DNA of 64,000 nucleotides from Methanobacterium sp. UBA176 (GCA_002505765.1 DAVZ01000032.1:1-64000), one strand, 5' to 3'. Counted from the first letter of the stretch, positions 17,149 through 28,748 are shown. Notes: generated by a model from the sequence alone, not told the origin. Numbers and translations are program-made.

Positions 17149-17917
17149 AGTAATCTACTACCTTTATTTATATAAATAAACATTAGAAAGGCATTATTTA
17201 TCCATTTTTACTTATAACTTCTTTATATTCCTAATTTAGTTATCATATGAGTTATTAATCCTGAAAGGGATAAAACCTAACCGAATTTCATTTTTCATTT
17301 TTTTTATATTGTATATAGTCAAATAGTATAAATTTTTTCCGACATAAATTATTTTGAACTTCAAATTATTGATTTTTAATAAAAAACAGTTTAAGAAGAA
17401 TATTAAAGAGATAAATAACTTCGGAAGTTTAAATAAAGATTTAACTGTTTTTACTTTCAGATACTGCTTATTTATATCGTTAGAAATGGCCTTATATCAT
17501 GGTAAGGAAAATTTATTTATAAACGCATAATAATGGATTTTCAAACAAAAATAATAATACATTACACTCATTTTTAAACTAAGGACAGTATCCAAGGTTA
17601 AAAGTACAGGTAATAACAATTTAAATAAAGTTTAAAAATGTTTTAAATACATAAAATAATCTATTTTAAAGAAAATTGAATTTATCATGCGTCAAAAAAA
17701 AAACATAATCCATATTATAGAAAAATTGGGAGATTATGCTTTATAAATTTTTCTACTTGATTCAGAAAGAAAGTTTAATAATATATATATCACAAATGAA
17801 GTCCCGTATATCAATGTGTACTAAAAGGATTCCTTATAAAAGAATACGGCCAAGCCGTAAATTCAGGGAGGATTAGTACCATAAATTGATGTGCAAAAAT
17901 TTCTCAGGAGGGAAAAA
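17149..17917. promoter_or_regulatory. Divergent promoter region of mmp10 and mcr
   Basis: A 769-bp AT-rich gap with no protein frame I would support. A TATA-like stretch at about 17776-17790 (TTTAATAATATATATA) should drive mcr with a start near 17805, leaving a leader of more than 100 bases. The left end carries the mmp10 promoter (TTTATTTATATAAATAAA, about 17162-17180). An inverted repeat AACTTC-G-GAAGTT lies near 17416-17430. The unusual length of the gap suggests regulated transcription of mcr. Confidence 0.55.
17842..17864 (+). promoter_or_regulatory. mcr leader hairpin
   Basis: TACGGC (17845-17850) pairs with GCCGTA (17854-17859) around a CAA loop, with GAAT/ATTC extending the stem across a two-base bulge. 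It is the only GC-rich stem in the mcr leader, just before the purine-rich stretch AGGGAGG and 54 bases before the mcrB ATG. It may stabilise the message or affect translation. Confidence 0.45.
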
Positions 17918-19243
17918 ATGGCAAGATTTGAAGATAAGATCGACTTGTACGACGACAGAGGCAATCTTGTTGAAGAACAAGTTCCAATAGAAGCCCTAAG
18001 TCCATTGAGAAACCCAGCGATCAAGAGTATCGTCCAGGGTATCAAAAGGACAGTAGCAGTGAACCTCGAAGGTATAGAAAACGCTCTAAAAACTGGAAAG
18101 GTTGCTGGCGGTAAAATATTAGGAAGAGAAATGGATCTCGACATAGTCGGAAATGCTGAAGCCATAGCACAAGAAGCCAAAGAAATGATTCTAGTAGATG
18201 AAGGCGACGACACTGTGGTTGAACTTCTTGCAGGTGGTAAGCGAGCATTAGTGCAATTACCAAGCGCAAGATTCGATGCAGCAGCAGAATACTCAGCAAC
18301 GTCCTTAGTAACCGCTACTGCATTTATTCAGGCCATAATCAACCAGTTTGATGTCAGCATGTACGATGCAAATGTGGTAAAAGCAGCAGTGTTAGGTAGG
18401 TATCCACAAACCGTAGAATACGCAGGTGGAAACATAGCTACCATGCTTGACGTGCCTCAGAAATTAGAAGGCCCAGGTTACTCACTAAGGAACATTATGG
18501 TCAACCACGTTGTAGCAGCAACCCTCAAAAACACAATGCAATCAGCAGCTTTATCCAGCATCCTCGAACAATGTGCAATGTTTGAAATGGGAGATGCAGT
18601 AGGAAGATTCGAAAGAATGCACCTTCTTGGATTAGCTTACCAGGGAATGAATGCAGATAACATAGTATACAACCTTGTAAAGGACAACGGTAAAGAAGGA
18701 ACAGTTGGATCTGTAATATTGGACATCGTTGCAAAAGCAGAAGAAGACGGTGTCATAGGTGTTGAAAAAACATTAGGCGACTTTAAAGTATACGGAACAG
18801 ACGACCTGGCTAAATGGAATGCATACAACGCAGCAGGATTAATAGCAGCCACAATGGTTAACCAGGGTGCTGCAAGAGCTGCACAGGGTGTATCATCCAC
18901 ATTAGTATACTACAACGACGTAATTGAATTTGCAACTGGACTACCAAGCGTAGACTTTGGTAGAGTTGAAGGTACAGCAGTAGGATTCTCCTTCTTCAGT
19001 CACTCCATCTACGGTGGAGGTGGACCTGGTATCTTTAACGGTAACCACATCGTTACAAGGCACAGTAAAGGATTCGCTATACCATGCGTAGCTGCCGCAA
19101 TGGCACTTGACGCAGGTACACAGATGTTCTCCCCAGAAGCTACATCAGGACTAATTAAAGACGTGTTCAGCCAAGTTCCTGAATTTAGAGAACCACTAAA
19201 ATATGTAAACGAGGCAGCTGCAGATATCAAAAACGATATCTAA
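17918..19243 (+). CDS. mcrB: Methyl-coenzyme M reductase subunit beta
   Basis: Beta subunit of the (alpha-beta-gamma)2 enzyme that makes methane from methyl-coenzyme M and coenzyme B using nickel coenzyme F430. Strong family identity from MARFEDKIDLYDDRG to the GGGGPGIFNGNHIVTRHSKGFAIPC block near the C-terminus, which lines the active-site channel. The ATG at 17918 is fixed by CAGGAGGG seven bases before it; the longer frame from 17891 lacks support. 441 residues. First gene of mcrBDCGA, with codon choice typical of a very highly expressed gene. Confidence 0.97.
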   Translation: MARFEDKIDLYDDRGNLVEEQVPIEALSPLRNPAIKSIVQGIKRTVAVNLEGIENALKTGKVAGGKILGREMDLDIVGNAEAIAQEAKEMILVDEGDDTVVELLAGGKRALVQLPSARFDAAAEYSATSLVTATAFIQAIINQFDVSMYDANVVKAAVLGRYPQTVEYAGGNIATMLDVPQKLEGPGYSLRNIMVNHVVAATLKNTMQSAALSSILEQCAMFEMGDAVGRFERMHLLGLAYQGMNADNIVYNLVKDNGKEGTVGSVILDIVAKAEEDGVIGVEKTLGDFKVYGTDDLAKWNAYNAAGLIAATMVNQGAARAAQGVSSTLVYYNDVIEFATGLPSVDFGRVEGTAVGFSFFSHSIYGGGGPGIFNGNHIVTRHSKGFAIPCVAAAMALDAGTQMFSPEATSGLIKDVFSQVPEFREPLKYVNEAAADIKNDI

Positions 19244-19274
19244 ATTTAATCCAAACTTGGGGGCAAAACAGTAA

Positions 19275-19712
19275 ATGGATATTGAAATATTTCCACACAG
19301 ATTATTGAACACAGATACTGCTGAAAGATTGTTAAACGATCTCGATGGCTTAAAAGGTATCAAAAGAATGGTTATACAAGGACCGAGACTTTCTCAAGAA
19401 GAAAGCCCAGAGCACAGAACTATGATATTAAAAGGTGAAGAAGTCACCATACAAGTTAAACCTGGCAGAATACTTATGGAAATCGATTCAGAGGAAGTCA
19501 TTGAAGAAATAAGGGAAAAATGTGAAGAAAATTTACCATTTGGATACAACATCCATGTGGGACGCTTCATAAGAAAACAAAAAACTGTTTCAGACACCCT
19601 TAAATACGGAGAGAAACTGGAAGAAGTTTCTGAAGAAATGGTTGGATTAACCGATCAAAACGCACAACTGAGTGAAAGAGCCAAAGTACTAAAAAGGAAA
19701 AAAGAAGAATGA
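19275..19712 (+). CDS. mcrD: MCR operon protein D
   Basis: A 145-residue soluble protein always found in mcr operons, not part of the purified enzyme. It contains the family blocks DIEIFPHRLL, RMVIQGPRL and YGEKLE. Known work suggests McrD binds apo- or inactive MCR and helps assembly or cofactor loading. Overlaps mcrC by 4 bases, so translation is coupled. The C-terminus is very basic and Lys-rich. Confidence 0.93.
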   Translation: MDIEIFPHRLLNTDTAERLLNDLDGLKGIKRMVIQGPRLSQEESPEHRTMILKGEEVTIQVKPGRILMEIDSEEVIEEIREKCEENLPFGYNIHVGRFIRKQKTVSDTLKYGEKLEEVSEEMVGLTDQNAQLSERAKVLKRKKEE

Positions 19713-20306
19713 TTGGCAAAGGTACACACATAGTGGATTGCAGAGAAACAATGGGACTGGGCGAAGGAGGAGGAATTGCCCAAAGAGGAACATTTGCACA
19801 AAGTGGAAGTGATGTATTAGCAATGGCAATGTCTCCCGGAAGGAGGCATATAACAAAACCAGTTTGTGAAATAACATTCGCATTACGGGAAGCAAACATA
19901 ATGACAAGTACTCTGGTGTTGAATGCCGGAGCTGGTATTCCACATGATGCTCCAACTGCAGGAGGCGGTAGTCTCATGGGACTTACTCCTAAAGAAATAG
20001 AGCAGATAAACTTACATAAACTTATAGTGGTACACCTTGGTGGTGTGAAGCATCACATCATTTATAAGGCCCGGTTGATACTAAGACACGTGGAGAAACC
20101 TTGCGTAATAATATGTGAATATCCTGTTGACTTTGAAGATTTTGCAAAAATTGGTGTAAAAACAAAAGCTGTAATGCCCGAAGAGCCAAAAACAAAAGGT
20201 GAAATTGTGGATATAATTAGCGGCGTAATTAGAGGAGAAACAGCCCCCCAAGAAAAGTTGGATGAAATAATTAAAAAAGTTAGATTAGCATTAGGAGGTC
20301 ATGAAA

Positions 20307-20335
<29 letters not shown>
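19709..20335 (+). CDS. mcrC: MCR activation component C
   Basis: A 208-residue protein (MIGKGTHIVDCRETMGLGEGGGIAQRGTFA...). In methanogens McrC is a part of the ATP-dependent activation complex with Mmp3, Mmp7, Mmp17 and the A2 ATPase, the last two types being encoded in this window at 6260 and 10225. Starts in the overlap with mcrD. Its end overlaps the start of mcrG by 29 bases, tight packing typical of this operon. Confidence 0.93.
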
Positions 20336-21056
<721 letters not shown>

Positions 21057-21073
21057 TCAGGAGGGTGATTAAT

Positions 21074-22725
<1,652 letters not shown>

Positions 22726-22726
<1 letters not shown>

Positions 22727-22758
22727 ATAGGTGTAACGCAAACACCTATTTTTTTTTA
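22726..22758 (+). terminator. Terminator-like hairpin after mcrA
   Basis: AATAGGTGT (22726-22734) pairs with ACACCTATT (22742-22750) around seven bases, followed by a run of Ts. It overlaps the last base of mcrA and lies 26 bp before mtrE. It would stop most transcription after mcr, setting Mcr above Mtr, with partial read-through to mtr. Confidence 0.75.
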
Positions 22759-22783
22759 TTTTATTTAAAAAAGGAGGATTAAT

Positions 22784-23668
22784 ATGGTAGTAGACCCTAT
22801 GATTACAGGATTAGGTGTTGTTGCCCTTATGGGGGCCGCTGCAACCATTGCAGGAGCTGCAGAGGATCTTGAATCCGATGTAGGATCAATGAGTAACCCA
22901 AACTCTCAGGTACAACTGGCTCCGCAGATGGGTAACCTTCATAGAATGTTTAACAAAGCCGTATCTGGTGAACCAGTTCTATGGGGTACAATGGCAGGTA
23001 TAGCAGGTTCAGTAACAGCTATTCTTATCGGAATTAACTTGCCTGTTATAATGGCATTGGCTACAGGAGCTTTCGTAGCAGCCTTAATACATGCTTCATA
23101 TGCAACAACAGCACACATGGGAAGAATAGTAAGTCAATCTCAATTTAATCAACCACTTTATCTGGATGTTATAACATCTCACTTAGGACCAATAGCAGGA
23201 CACGGATTTTTAGTAACATTCGGTATTGTAGGATTATCATATCTCATGACATTAAATATACCAGGATTCGCACACCCATTCCCGATACCTCTACTTGCAG
23301 TACTCTGGGGAATAACAATCGGTGCTATAGGTTCATCAACAGGAGACGTTCACTACGGTGCAGAAAGAGAATATCAACAGTTACCTTTCGGTGGAGGTAT
23401 TCCAGTTGCATCACATGGTGATATAACAAGAAAGGCAGAATTAGGTGCAAGAAACTCTATAGATGTTGTAAACTTCTGTGCTAAGTACGGTGGACCACTT
23501 ACAGGATTCTGTTTCGGACTCATTGTATTCCTCAGTTTCTGGGTAACAGTAGTGTTCGGATTATTTGGGGGAATAATTGCAGGTATTATAATTGTCTTGA
23601 TATTGATACTCCTGAACGGAAGAATAGAATCATTCGCAAGAAATACATACGGACCGTATGAGGAATAA
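22784..23668 (+). CDS. mtrE: Tetrahydromethanopterin S-methyltransferase subunit E
   Basis: Integral membrane subunit, 294 residues with about six helices, of the sodium-pumping methyl-H4MPT:coenzyme M methyltransferase. Starts MVVDPMITGLGVVALMGAAATIAGAAEDLESDVGSM in the family pattern. AAAGGAGG precedes the ATG. First gene of mtrEDCBAFGH. With MtrC and MtrD it is thought to form the sodium-translocating part. Confidence 0.96.
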   Translation: MVVDPMITGLGVVALMGAAATIAGAAEDLESDVGSMSNPNSQVQLAPQMGNLHRMFNKAVSGEPVLWGTMAGIAGSVTAILIGINLPVIMALATGAFVAALIHASYATTAHMGRIVSQSQFNQPLYLDVITSHLGPIAGHGFLVTFGIVGLSYLMTLNIPGFAHPFPIPLLAVLWGITIGAIGSSTGDVHYGAEREYQQLPFGGGIPVASHGDITRKAELGARNSIDVVNFCAKYGGPLTGFCFGLIVFLSFWVTVVFGLFGGIIAGIIIVLILILLNGRIESFARNTYGPYEE

Positions 23669-23680
23669 GGAGGTTATTTA

Positions 23681-24385
23681 ATGGATCCATTATTATTAAT
23701 CGGCGCTATTACTGCAGGCGGAATTTTAATTGGTGGAGGTGTCCACTTTATACCCGTAGGTGGTGCTCCAGCAGCTATAGCAACAGCTACAGGTGTGGGT
23801 ACAGGTACCGCTATGCTTGCAGCAGGTTCCGGTATGACAGGACTTATAGTAGCAGCAGCCATGACAGGACAGCCATTATGGATGATCCTTGCAGCAGGTG
23901 CAGTGGGATCAATGCTTATGATTGGTATAACCATGCTTGTAGGTAACCTCATCTACGTTTATGGTGTAGGGTGCGTTCCTGTATCAGCTAAGGTCGATGT
24001 CGACCCAATTACAAAATTACCACAATCAAAATATGTTACACCAGGTACAGAAGGTCACGGAATTCCAACCGTTTGTTTTGTAAGCGGTATAATAGGAGGT
24101 GCTCTCGGGGGTATTGGTGGAGGATTAATCTACTTTGCGCTAAATGACTCACTTGCAGTATTACCGGCTTATGGAGCAGCAGCTGCAGCAGCACTTGCAG
24201 GAATTTTTGCAGTAGGTATCTTCTTTATAAACGCAGTTATTGCATCATACAACATCGGTGGTACAATAGAAGGGTTCCACGATCCTAAATTCAAGAGAGT
24301 ACCAAGAGGAATTCTCGGATGTTTAATAGCATCACTGGTATCTGGTATTGTAGCAGTATTATTAGTATACGGAGGTGTCTTCTAA
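23681..24385 (+). CDS. mtrD: Tetrahydromethanopterin S-methyltransferase subunit D
   Basis: A 234-residue membrane protein with six hydrophobic helices rich in Gly and Ala, plus a conserved cytoplasmic loop (DVDPITKLPQSKYVTPGTEGHG). It belongs to the membrane part with MtrC and MtrE. Ribosome site TAAGGAGG. Its stop TAA shares the A of the mtrC ATG. Confidence 0.96.
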   Translation: MDPLLLIGAITAGGILIGGGVHFIPVGGAPAAIATATGVGTGTAMLAAGSGMTGLIVAAAMTGQPLWMILAAGAVGSMLMIGITMLVGNLIYVYGVGCVPVSAKVDVDPITKLPQSKYVTPGTEGHGIPTVCFVSGIIGGALGGIGGGLIYFALNDSLAVLPAYGAAAAAALAGIFAVGIFFINAVIASYNIGGTIEGFHDPKFKRVPRGILGCLIASLVSGIVAVLLVYGGVF

Positions 24386-25200
24386 TGTCAGTAGCAGCAG
24401 GAGGACCCGCAGGTGCAGCCATACCTGCAACAAGATTAATGGCTCTTGGAATTATAGGTGGCCTTGGAGGGCTATATCTCTTACCGTTACTTGGACCTAC
24501 ATTTGGCGCAGTTACAGCGTCTCTTGGTGCTGTAGCAGCGATTATATGGGGTGCTGATGCAATCAGAAGAGTAGCAAGTTACGGTTTAGGTACTGGTGTA
24601 CCATCCATTGGATACATGTCACTTGCTATTGGTATAGTAGGTTCTATAGCAGGACTGGCAAGTGTATTCATATTTGGCCCTGCATTTGGATTGGGCGGCC
24701 CAATAGTTGGATTAGCTATCGCAATGGTTTTAGGTTCTATAGTGGCGATAATTGGTAGACAAATAATTAAGATGAAAATTCCAGTTCTCGTTCAATGTAC
24801 AGCTGAACTTTCAGGTGCAGCAGCATTATCCGTACTTGGATTCTCTGCAGCTATAGCTGGAAGCATTCTTATGCCAAAGATCTTAATTTCAGTCGTTTCA
24901 ACAGGATTTATAGCATTGTTATTTATCCTGAATACTATGGCTATACAGCATCCATTCAACGCATGTTTAGGACCAAATGAAAACCAACCAAGAACCTTAA
25001 AACTTGCCATAGCCACAGGTTTTTCAGCCATGGCAATAGTAGGATTGCTTTCACTGGCAACTTCACAAACATGGTGGCTGGTTGCAATAATTGGTGCTAT
25101 AGGATGGTTCATATCAATGAGTAGCTTTACAAAAGCATCCATTGAAGAAGCTGCATCAACTAAATGGGCAGGTCTCTGGCCAAAAGAAGAGGAACATTAA
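24385..25200 (+). CDS. mtrC: Tetrahydromethanopterin S-methyltransferase subunit C
   Basis: A 271-residue membrane protein with about seven helices, starting MSVAAGGPAGAAIPATRLMALG. The ATG at 24385 overlaps the mtrD stop (TAATG) and is preceded by GGAGGTG, so it is preferred to the longer open frame. It belongs to the membrane part of Mtr. Confidence 0.96.
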   Translation: MSVAAGGPAGAAIPATRLMALGIIGGLGGLYLLPLLGPTFGAVTASLGAVAAIIWGADAIRRVASYGLGTGVPSIGYMSLAIGIVGSIAGLASVFIFGPAFGLGGPIVGLAIAMVLGSIVAIIGRQIIKMKIPVLVQCTAELSGAAALSVLGFSAAIAGSILMPKILISVVSTGFIALLFILNTMAIQHPFNACLGPNENQPRTLKLAIATGFSAMAIVGLLSLATSQTWWLVAIIGAIGWFISMSSFTKASIEEAASTKWAGLWPKEEEH

Positions 25201-25212
25201 GGAGGAAGTAAA

Positions 25213-25518
25213 ATGGTCGAAATGTTACCTATAGTTAATATAGCTCCAGAGTTAAACTTAACCCTCGATCCTTCTACCGGTATAGTCGGGGCAGGGATGA
25301 AAGGTGCAGTATTAGTATCCATGGACGATATAAATGCAGAAATAAGTACTTTAGAGGCTGCAGCAGAAGACCTAATGAATTCATTAGATCCTACCACTAC
25401 TTCAGAAGGTTCCTACCCTGGCAGGGAAGGAGTATACCTCACTGCAGGTAAATTAACAAACGTAGTGTATGGATTTTTGTTAGGACTTGTACTGCTGATT
25501 GCCGCATTTGCAATATAG
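25213..25518 (+). CDS. mtrB: Tetrahydromethanopterin S-methyltransferase subunit B
   Basis: A 101-residue subunit with one C-terminal membrane helix (VVYGFLLGLVLLIAAFAI) and an acidic cytoplasmic domain. Ribosome site AAGGAGG. Stop is followed 12 bp later by mtrA. Confidence 0.95.
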   Translation: MVEMLPIVNIAPELNLTLDPSTGIVGAGMKGAVLVSMDDINAEISTLEAAAEDLMNSLDPTTTSEGSYPGREGVYLTAGKLTNVVYGFLLGLVLLIAAFAI

Positions 25519-25530
25519 GAGGTGTTATGA

Positions 25531-26247
25531 GTGGCTGATAAAAAAGAAACAGCAGAAGGATGGCCTGTAATTAATGGGGACTATGTGGTCGGTGATCCTG
25601 AAAGTCCTGTAGCAGCAACCACACTTGCTTCTCACATAGAACAGATTCCAGTGGATGCAGGAGCTGCAATTGCAGGGCCTTGTAAAACAGAAAACCTCGG
25701 AATCGAAAAAATGCTTGCTAACCTTATATCTAATCCTAACATAAGATTCCTTGTTTTATGCGGATCAGAAGTACAGGGACACATCACAGGGCAAAGTATA
25801 GAAGCATTACACGCTAACGGTGTTGATGAGAAAAGGAAAATTATCGATGCTACAGGAGCGATACCATTCATCGAAAACATACCAGATGAAGGTATAGAAA
25901 GATTCCAGCAACAGATGGAAATCATAAGCATAATTGACACAGAAGACGCAGGGCAGATCCAGGCGAAAATTAAAGAATGCATAGAAAAAGACCCAGGAGC
26001 ATTCGAAGAAGAAGCAATGATCATCAAAGTGGAAGAAGGCGGTGCAGAGGAGGAAGAAGGCGAAGCAATTAGACCTGTTGCTCCGGAAGTTGCATTAATT
26101 GATGCAAGAGTCCGCAACATTCAGACACAGGTAAAGATGATCGGTGCTGACCAGAGGATGTTTGCAGGGATGTATTCAGGTAAAGTACAAGGTATTGCAC
26201 TCGGATTAGCCTTTACTTTAACAATTGGAGTACTGCTGCTTATATAG
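25531..26247 (+). CDS. mtrA: Tetrahydromethanopterin S-methyltransferase corrinoid subunit A
   Basis: Carries the 5-hydroxybenzimidazolyl-type cobamide that takes the methyl group from H4MPT and passes it to coenzyme M. The cobalt-coordinating His84 is intact (CGSEVQGHITGQS). 238 residues with one C-terminal anchor helix. It starts at GTG: an ATG four bases earlier (25527) runs into TGA after three codons, while AGGAGGTG at 25517 fits the GTG. CobY, CobS and CbiS in this window supply the cofactor pathway. Confidence 0.97.
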   Translation: MADKKETAEGWPVINGDYVVGDPESPVAATTLASHIEQIPVDAGAAIAGPCKTENLGIEKMLANLISNPNIRFLVLCGSEVQGHITGQSIEALHANGVDEKRKIIDATGAIPFIENIPDEGIERFQQQMEIISIIDTEDAGQIQAKIKECIEKDPGAFEEEAMIIKVEEGGAEEEEGEAIRPVAPEVALIDARVRNIQTQVKMIGADQRMFAGMYSGKVQGIALGLAFTLTIGVLLLI

Positions 26248-26258
26248 GAGGTTTAAAT

Positions 26259-26465
26259 ATGGTTATATTCTCAAACAAACCTAATATACGTGGCCTTAGA
26301 AAAACTGTTGAAGAAGTTAAATACAGTACTCAGTTAATTGGTCGTGAAATGAGATTGTTTTCAGGGCTCATAGCAACAAGAATTTATGGAATGACCTTAG
26401 GTTTTCTTCTGGCTTTGATTCTTGTTGGAGGACCAATAGCATATAAAATATTAGTGGGGGCATGA
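26259..26465 (+). CDS. mtrF: Tetrahydromethanopterin S-methyltransferase subunit F
   Basis: A 68-residue subunit, with one C-terminal membrane helix (GMTLGFLLALILVGGPIAY). The N-terminal part resembles the MtrA C-terminal segment (RxxVEEVKYxTQLIGREMRLFSG), an origin by partial duplication noted for this family. Ribosome site TAGGAGG. Confidence 0.94.
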   Translation: MVIFSNKPNIRGLRKTVEEVKYSTQLIGREMRLFSGLIATRIYGMTLGFLLALILVGGPIAYKILVGA

Positions 26466-26469
26466 TTAG

Positions 26470-26712
26470 ATGGCGGAAGATTCAATACCTCAAGTTATTG
26501 TCCCTTCAGACGATTTCAACAAAGCAAATGAGAGATTGGATGATATAGAAGAAAAAGTTGAATTTACAGCAGGTGAAGTCTCTCAAAGATTAGGTCAACA
26601 AATAGGTAGGGATATTGGTATTTTATACGGTTTAATAATAGGACTCATAATCCTGTTTGTAATATTTAAAGTCGTAGCAATAGGAGCATTCCTACAGGCG
26701 TTAGGTATGTGA
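26470..26712 (+). CDS. mtrG: Tetrahydromethanopterin S-methyltransferase subunit G
   Basis: An 80-residue subunit: an amphipathic N-terminal half (ANERLDDIEEKVEFTAGEV) and one C-terminal membrane helix. Starts 5 bp after the mtrF stop, on a weaker ribosome site (GGGGGCATGAT). Confidence 0.94.
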   Translation: MAEDSIPQVIVPSDDFNKANERLDDIEEKVEFTAGEVSQRLGQQIGRDIGILYGLIIGLIILFVIFKVVAIGAFLQALGM

Positions 26713-26728
26713 TTTAGGAGGTTTACGC

Positions 26729-27661
26729 ATGTTTAGATTTGATAAAGAACAAATAGTATTAGATGTTGCCGGAGTCATGGTTGGAGGACAGCCTGGTGAA
26801 TTTCCAACTGTTTTGGCAGGAACCATCTTTTATGGTGGACATAAAATTATAAGCGATGAAAAAGCAGGTGTTTTTGATAAAGACGCAGCAGAAGGGCTAA
26901 TAAAAACTATGGAAGAAATGTCCGACATTACAGGAAACCCATGTATTGTACAAACCTTCGGTGCAACAGCTGAAGCAATGGTCAAATACCTGGAATTTGT
27001 GGGCGAAGTAACAGACGCACCATTCATGATTGATTCAACCTCAGCCGATGCTAAGGTTGCAGGTGCAAGACGTGTGGATGAAATGGGATTATCCGAAAGG
27101 GCGATCTACAACTCCATAAACATGGCTTCTGAAAAGGATGAACTGGACGCTGTTGCAGAAACAGATATTTCTGCATCAATTGTTTTAGGTTTCAACCCTA
27201 TGGAACCTGGAGTAGCAGGTAAACTCAGTATTTGGGAAGATGGTGGAAGCGCACTTGATGAAGGACTTCTTGTTATGTCTGAAAAATGTGGAATTACCAA
27301 ACCATTCATGGACGTAGCCATTACTCCATTAGGTCAGGGAGCAGGACCTGCATGCAGAACATCCTTTGCAGTTAAAAGCAAATGGGGATACCCTGTTGGT
27401 AGTGGTATTCACAACGTGCCTTCTGCATGGGACTGGCTCAGAGCATACAAAAAAGAACACCCAGAAGCATGGCCAGTTTGTGACATAGGTTCCAACCTAA
27501 TCCAGCAAACTGTAGGTGGAGACTTCGTACTCTTTGGCCCTATAGAAAACTCAAGAATGGCTTTCCCTGCATGTGGTATGGCTGACATATTCATAGCAGA
27601 GGCAGCAAAAGATGTGGGAACAGAACCAATTGAAGAGCACCCATTCTTCAAATTGCTCTAA
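26729..27661 (+). CDS. mtrH: Tetrahydromethanopterin S-methyltransferase subunit H
   Basis: A 310-residue soluble TIM-barrel methyltransferase that moves the methyl group from methyl-H4MPT to the MtrA corrinoid. Family blocks: VMVGGQPGEFPTVLAGTIFY, MIDSTSADAKVAG, GLGFNPMEPG-type segment and a conserved Asp/Asn-rich barrel end. Last gene of mtrEDCBAFGH, with a terminator hairpin right after. Confidence 0.96.
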   Translation: MFRFDKEQIVLDVAGVMVGGQPGEFPTVLAGTIFYGGHKIISDEKAGVFDKDAAEGLIKTMEEMSDITGNPCIVQTFGATAEAMVKYLEFVGEVTDAPFMIDSTSADAKVAGARRVDEMGLSERAIYNSINMASEKDELDAVAETDISASIVLGFNPMEPGVAGKLSIWEDGGSALDEGLLVMSEKCGITKPFMDVAITPLGQGAGPACRTSFAVKSKWGYPVGSGIHNVPSAWDWLRAYKKEHPEAWPVCDIGSNLIQQTVGGDFVLFGPIENSRMAFPACGMADIFIAEAAKDVGTEPIEEHPFFKLL

Positions 27662-27662
27662 A

Positions 27663-27696
27663 TTAGGCGATTATTCGCCTAAATCTCTTTTTTTTT
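27663..27696 (+). terminator. Terminator hairpin after mtrH
   Basis: TTAGGCGA (27663-27670) pairs with TCGCCTAA (27675-27682) around four bases, followed by a long T-run (27688-27696). End of the mtr operon. Confidence 0.8.
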
Positions 27697-27769
27697 AATT
27701 GAAAACTATTTCATAATAAAAATTAATTCTACACCAAATACTTTCCAAACATTTAAATAATTAAACATA

Positions 27770-27783
27770 GGAAATATATTTCC
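27770..27783. promoter_or_regulatory. GGAA-N6-TTCC palindrome, NrpR-like operator candidate
   Basis: A perfect 14-bp palindrome, GGAAATATATTTCC, 8 bases before the antiporter ATG and about 20 bases after a TATA-like TTTAAATAATT (27748-27758). It fits the published GGAA-N6-TTCC operator form of the methanogen nitrogen repressor NrpR. The AT-rich centre makes chance possible. Confidence 0.45.
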
Positions 27784-27791
27784 GGTGCAAT

Positions 27792-28748
27792 ATGATTCAA
27801 TTAATTGGGCTTCTGGGGACTTTAATATTTTCGTTGTTAATAGTCATAAAAGCTGCAGATTTATTTGTTGAAAATCTTGTAGAAATAGGTGGGGCTTTGG
27901 GAGTTTCCCAAATAATACTGGGAGTAACTGCATCAGCTATAGGAACATCACTTCCTGAATTCGGTTCTGCATTGATAGCTACTTTAACAGGAAGCAGCGA
28001 TATTGGCGTAGGCGTGGTTATAGGTTCAAATATATGGAATATTGCAGGAATTCTGGGTATATCGGCATTCGTAGCAGGAATAATTCAAACCAACCGCCAG
28101 GAAATTGAGCGTGATGGCGTAATGACGCTTTTAACAGCATTTATTCTCATGGGCTTTTTACTTTTTGTTAATGAAATTACAAGAATAGTGGGAATTGTTC
28201 TGATAACTGTATATGCTGTGTATATGTGGATATTAATAAAAGCCCAAAAGGAAAAATCTAAAAATAATTCTAAAAAAGGCAGTGAAAAAAAATCTATTAA
28301 CCAAAGAAATGTTTTTCTTTTAATAATTGGACTTACAGGTTTAATAGTTGGATGCAGACTGCTCGTTTATAGCGGAGTTGGACTTGCAGAAGTTGTAGGC
28401 ATACCTCAGATGTTAATTGGGCTATTTGCACTTGGAATAGGAACAAGCGCGCCTGAATTTGTAGTAACTCTCTCTTCAGCAATGAAGGGCTTGCATGATT
28501 TATCTATTGGAACTGTATTGGGCAGTAACACGTTTAATTTAATGATAGGAATAGGATTACCTTCTCTTTTTATGAATATTCCCATAGAACCTCTTTCTGT
28601 AACTTTTGATGCGCCAGTAATGGTTTTTGTTACATTATTGCTGGTTGTGCTTACATGGTGGAAAATGAAGCTTACAAGATATGCTGGATTAACTCTTGTA
28701 ATTATATACGTATGCTATATTGCAGTAAGGATATATATCTCTGTATAA
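27792..28748 (+). CDS. Calcium/sodium antiporter (CaCA family)
   Basis: A 318-residue membrane protein with ten to eleven helices and the two inverted repeats of the CaCA (YrbG/CAX) family. The ion-binding motifs are GTSLPEFGSAL (first repeat, ~56-66) and GTSAPEFVVTL (second repeat, ~218-228). A Lys-rich loop (QKEKSKNNSKKGSEKK) separates the halves. Exchanges sodium for calcium or a similar cation. It follows the mtr terminator and has its own promoter with a GGAA-N6-TTCC palindrome. Confidence 0.88.
   Translation: MIQLIGLLGTLIFSLLIVIKAADLFVENLVEIGGALGVSQIILGVTASAIGTSLPEFGSALIATLTGSSDIGVGVVIGSNIWNIAGILGISAFVAGIIQTNRQEIERDGVMTLLTAFILMGFLLFVNEITRIVGIVLITVYAVYMWILIKAQKEKSKNNSKKGSEKKSINQRNVFLLIIGLTGLIVGCRLLVYSGVGLAEVVGIPQMLIGLFALGIGTSAPEFVVTLSSAMKGLHDLSIGTVLGSNTFNLMIGIGLPSLFMNIPIEPLSVTFDAPVMVFVTLLLVVLTWWKMKLTRYAGLTLVIIYVCYIAVRIYISV

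Noticed and set aside
17416..17430. Inverted repeat AACTTC-G-GAAGTT upstream of mcr
   Set aside because: Single short copy far from the presumed promoter; noted in the region entry but not enough for an operator claim.
17889..17920. Possible leader peptide overlapping mcrB start (ATG at 17889)
   Set aside because: It overlaps the mcrB ribosome site in another frame and shows no conserved features.
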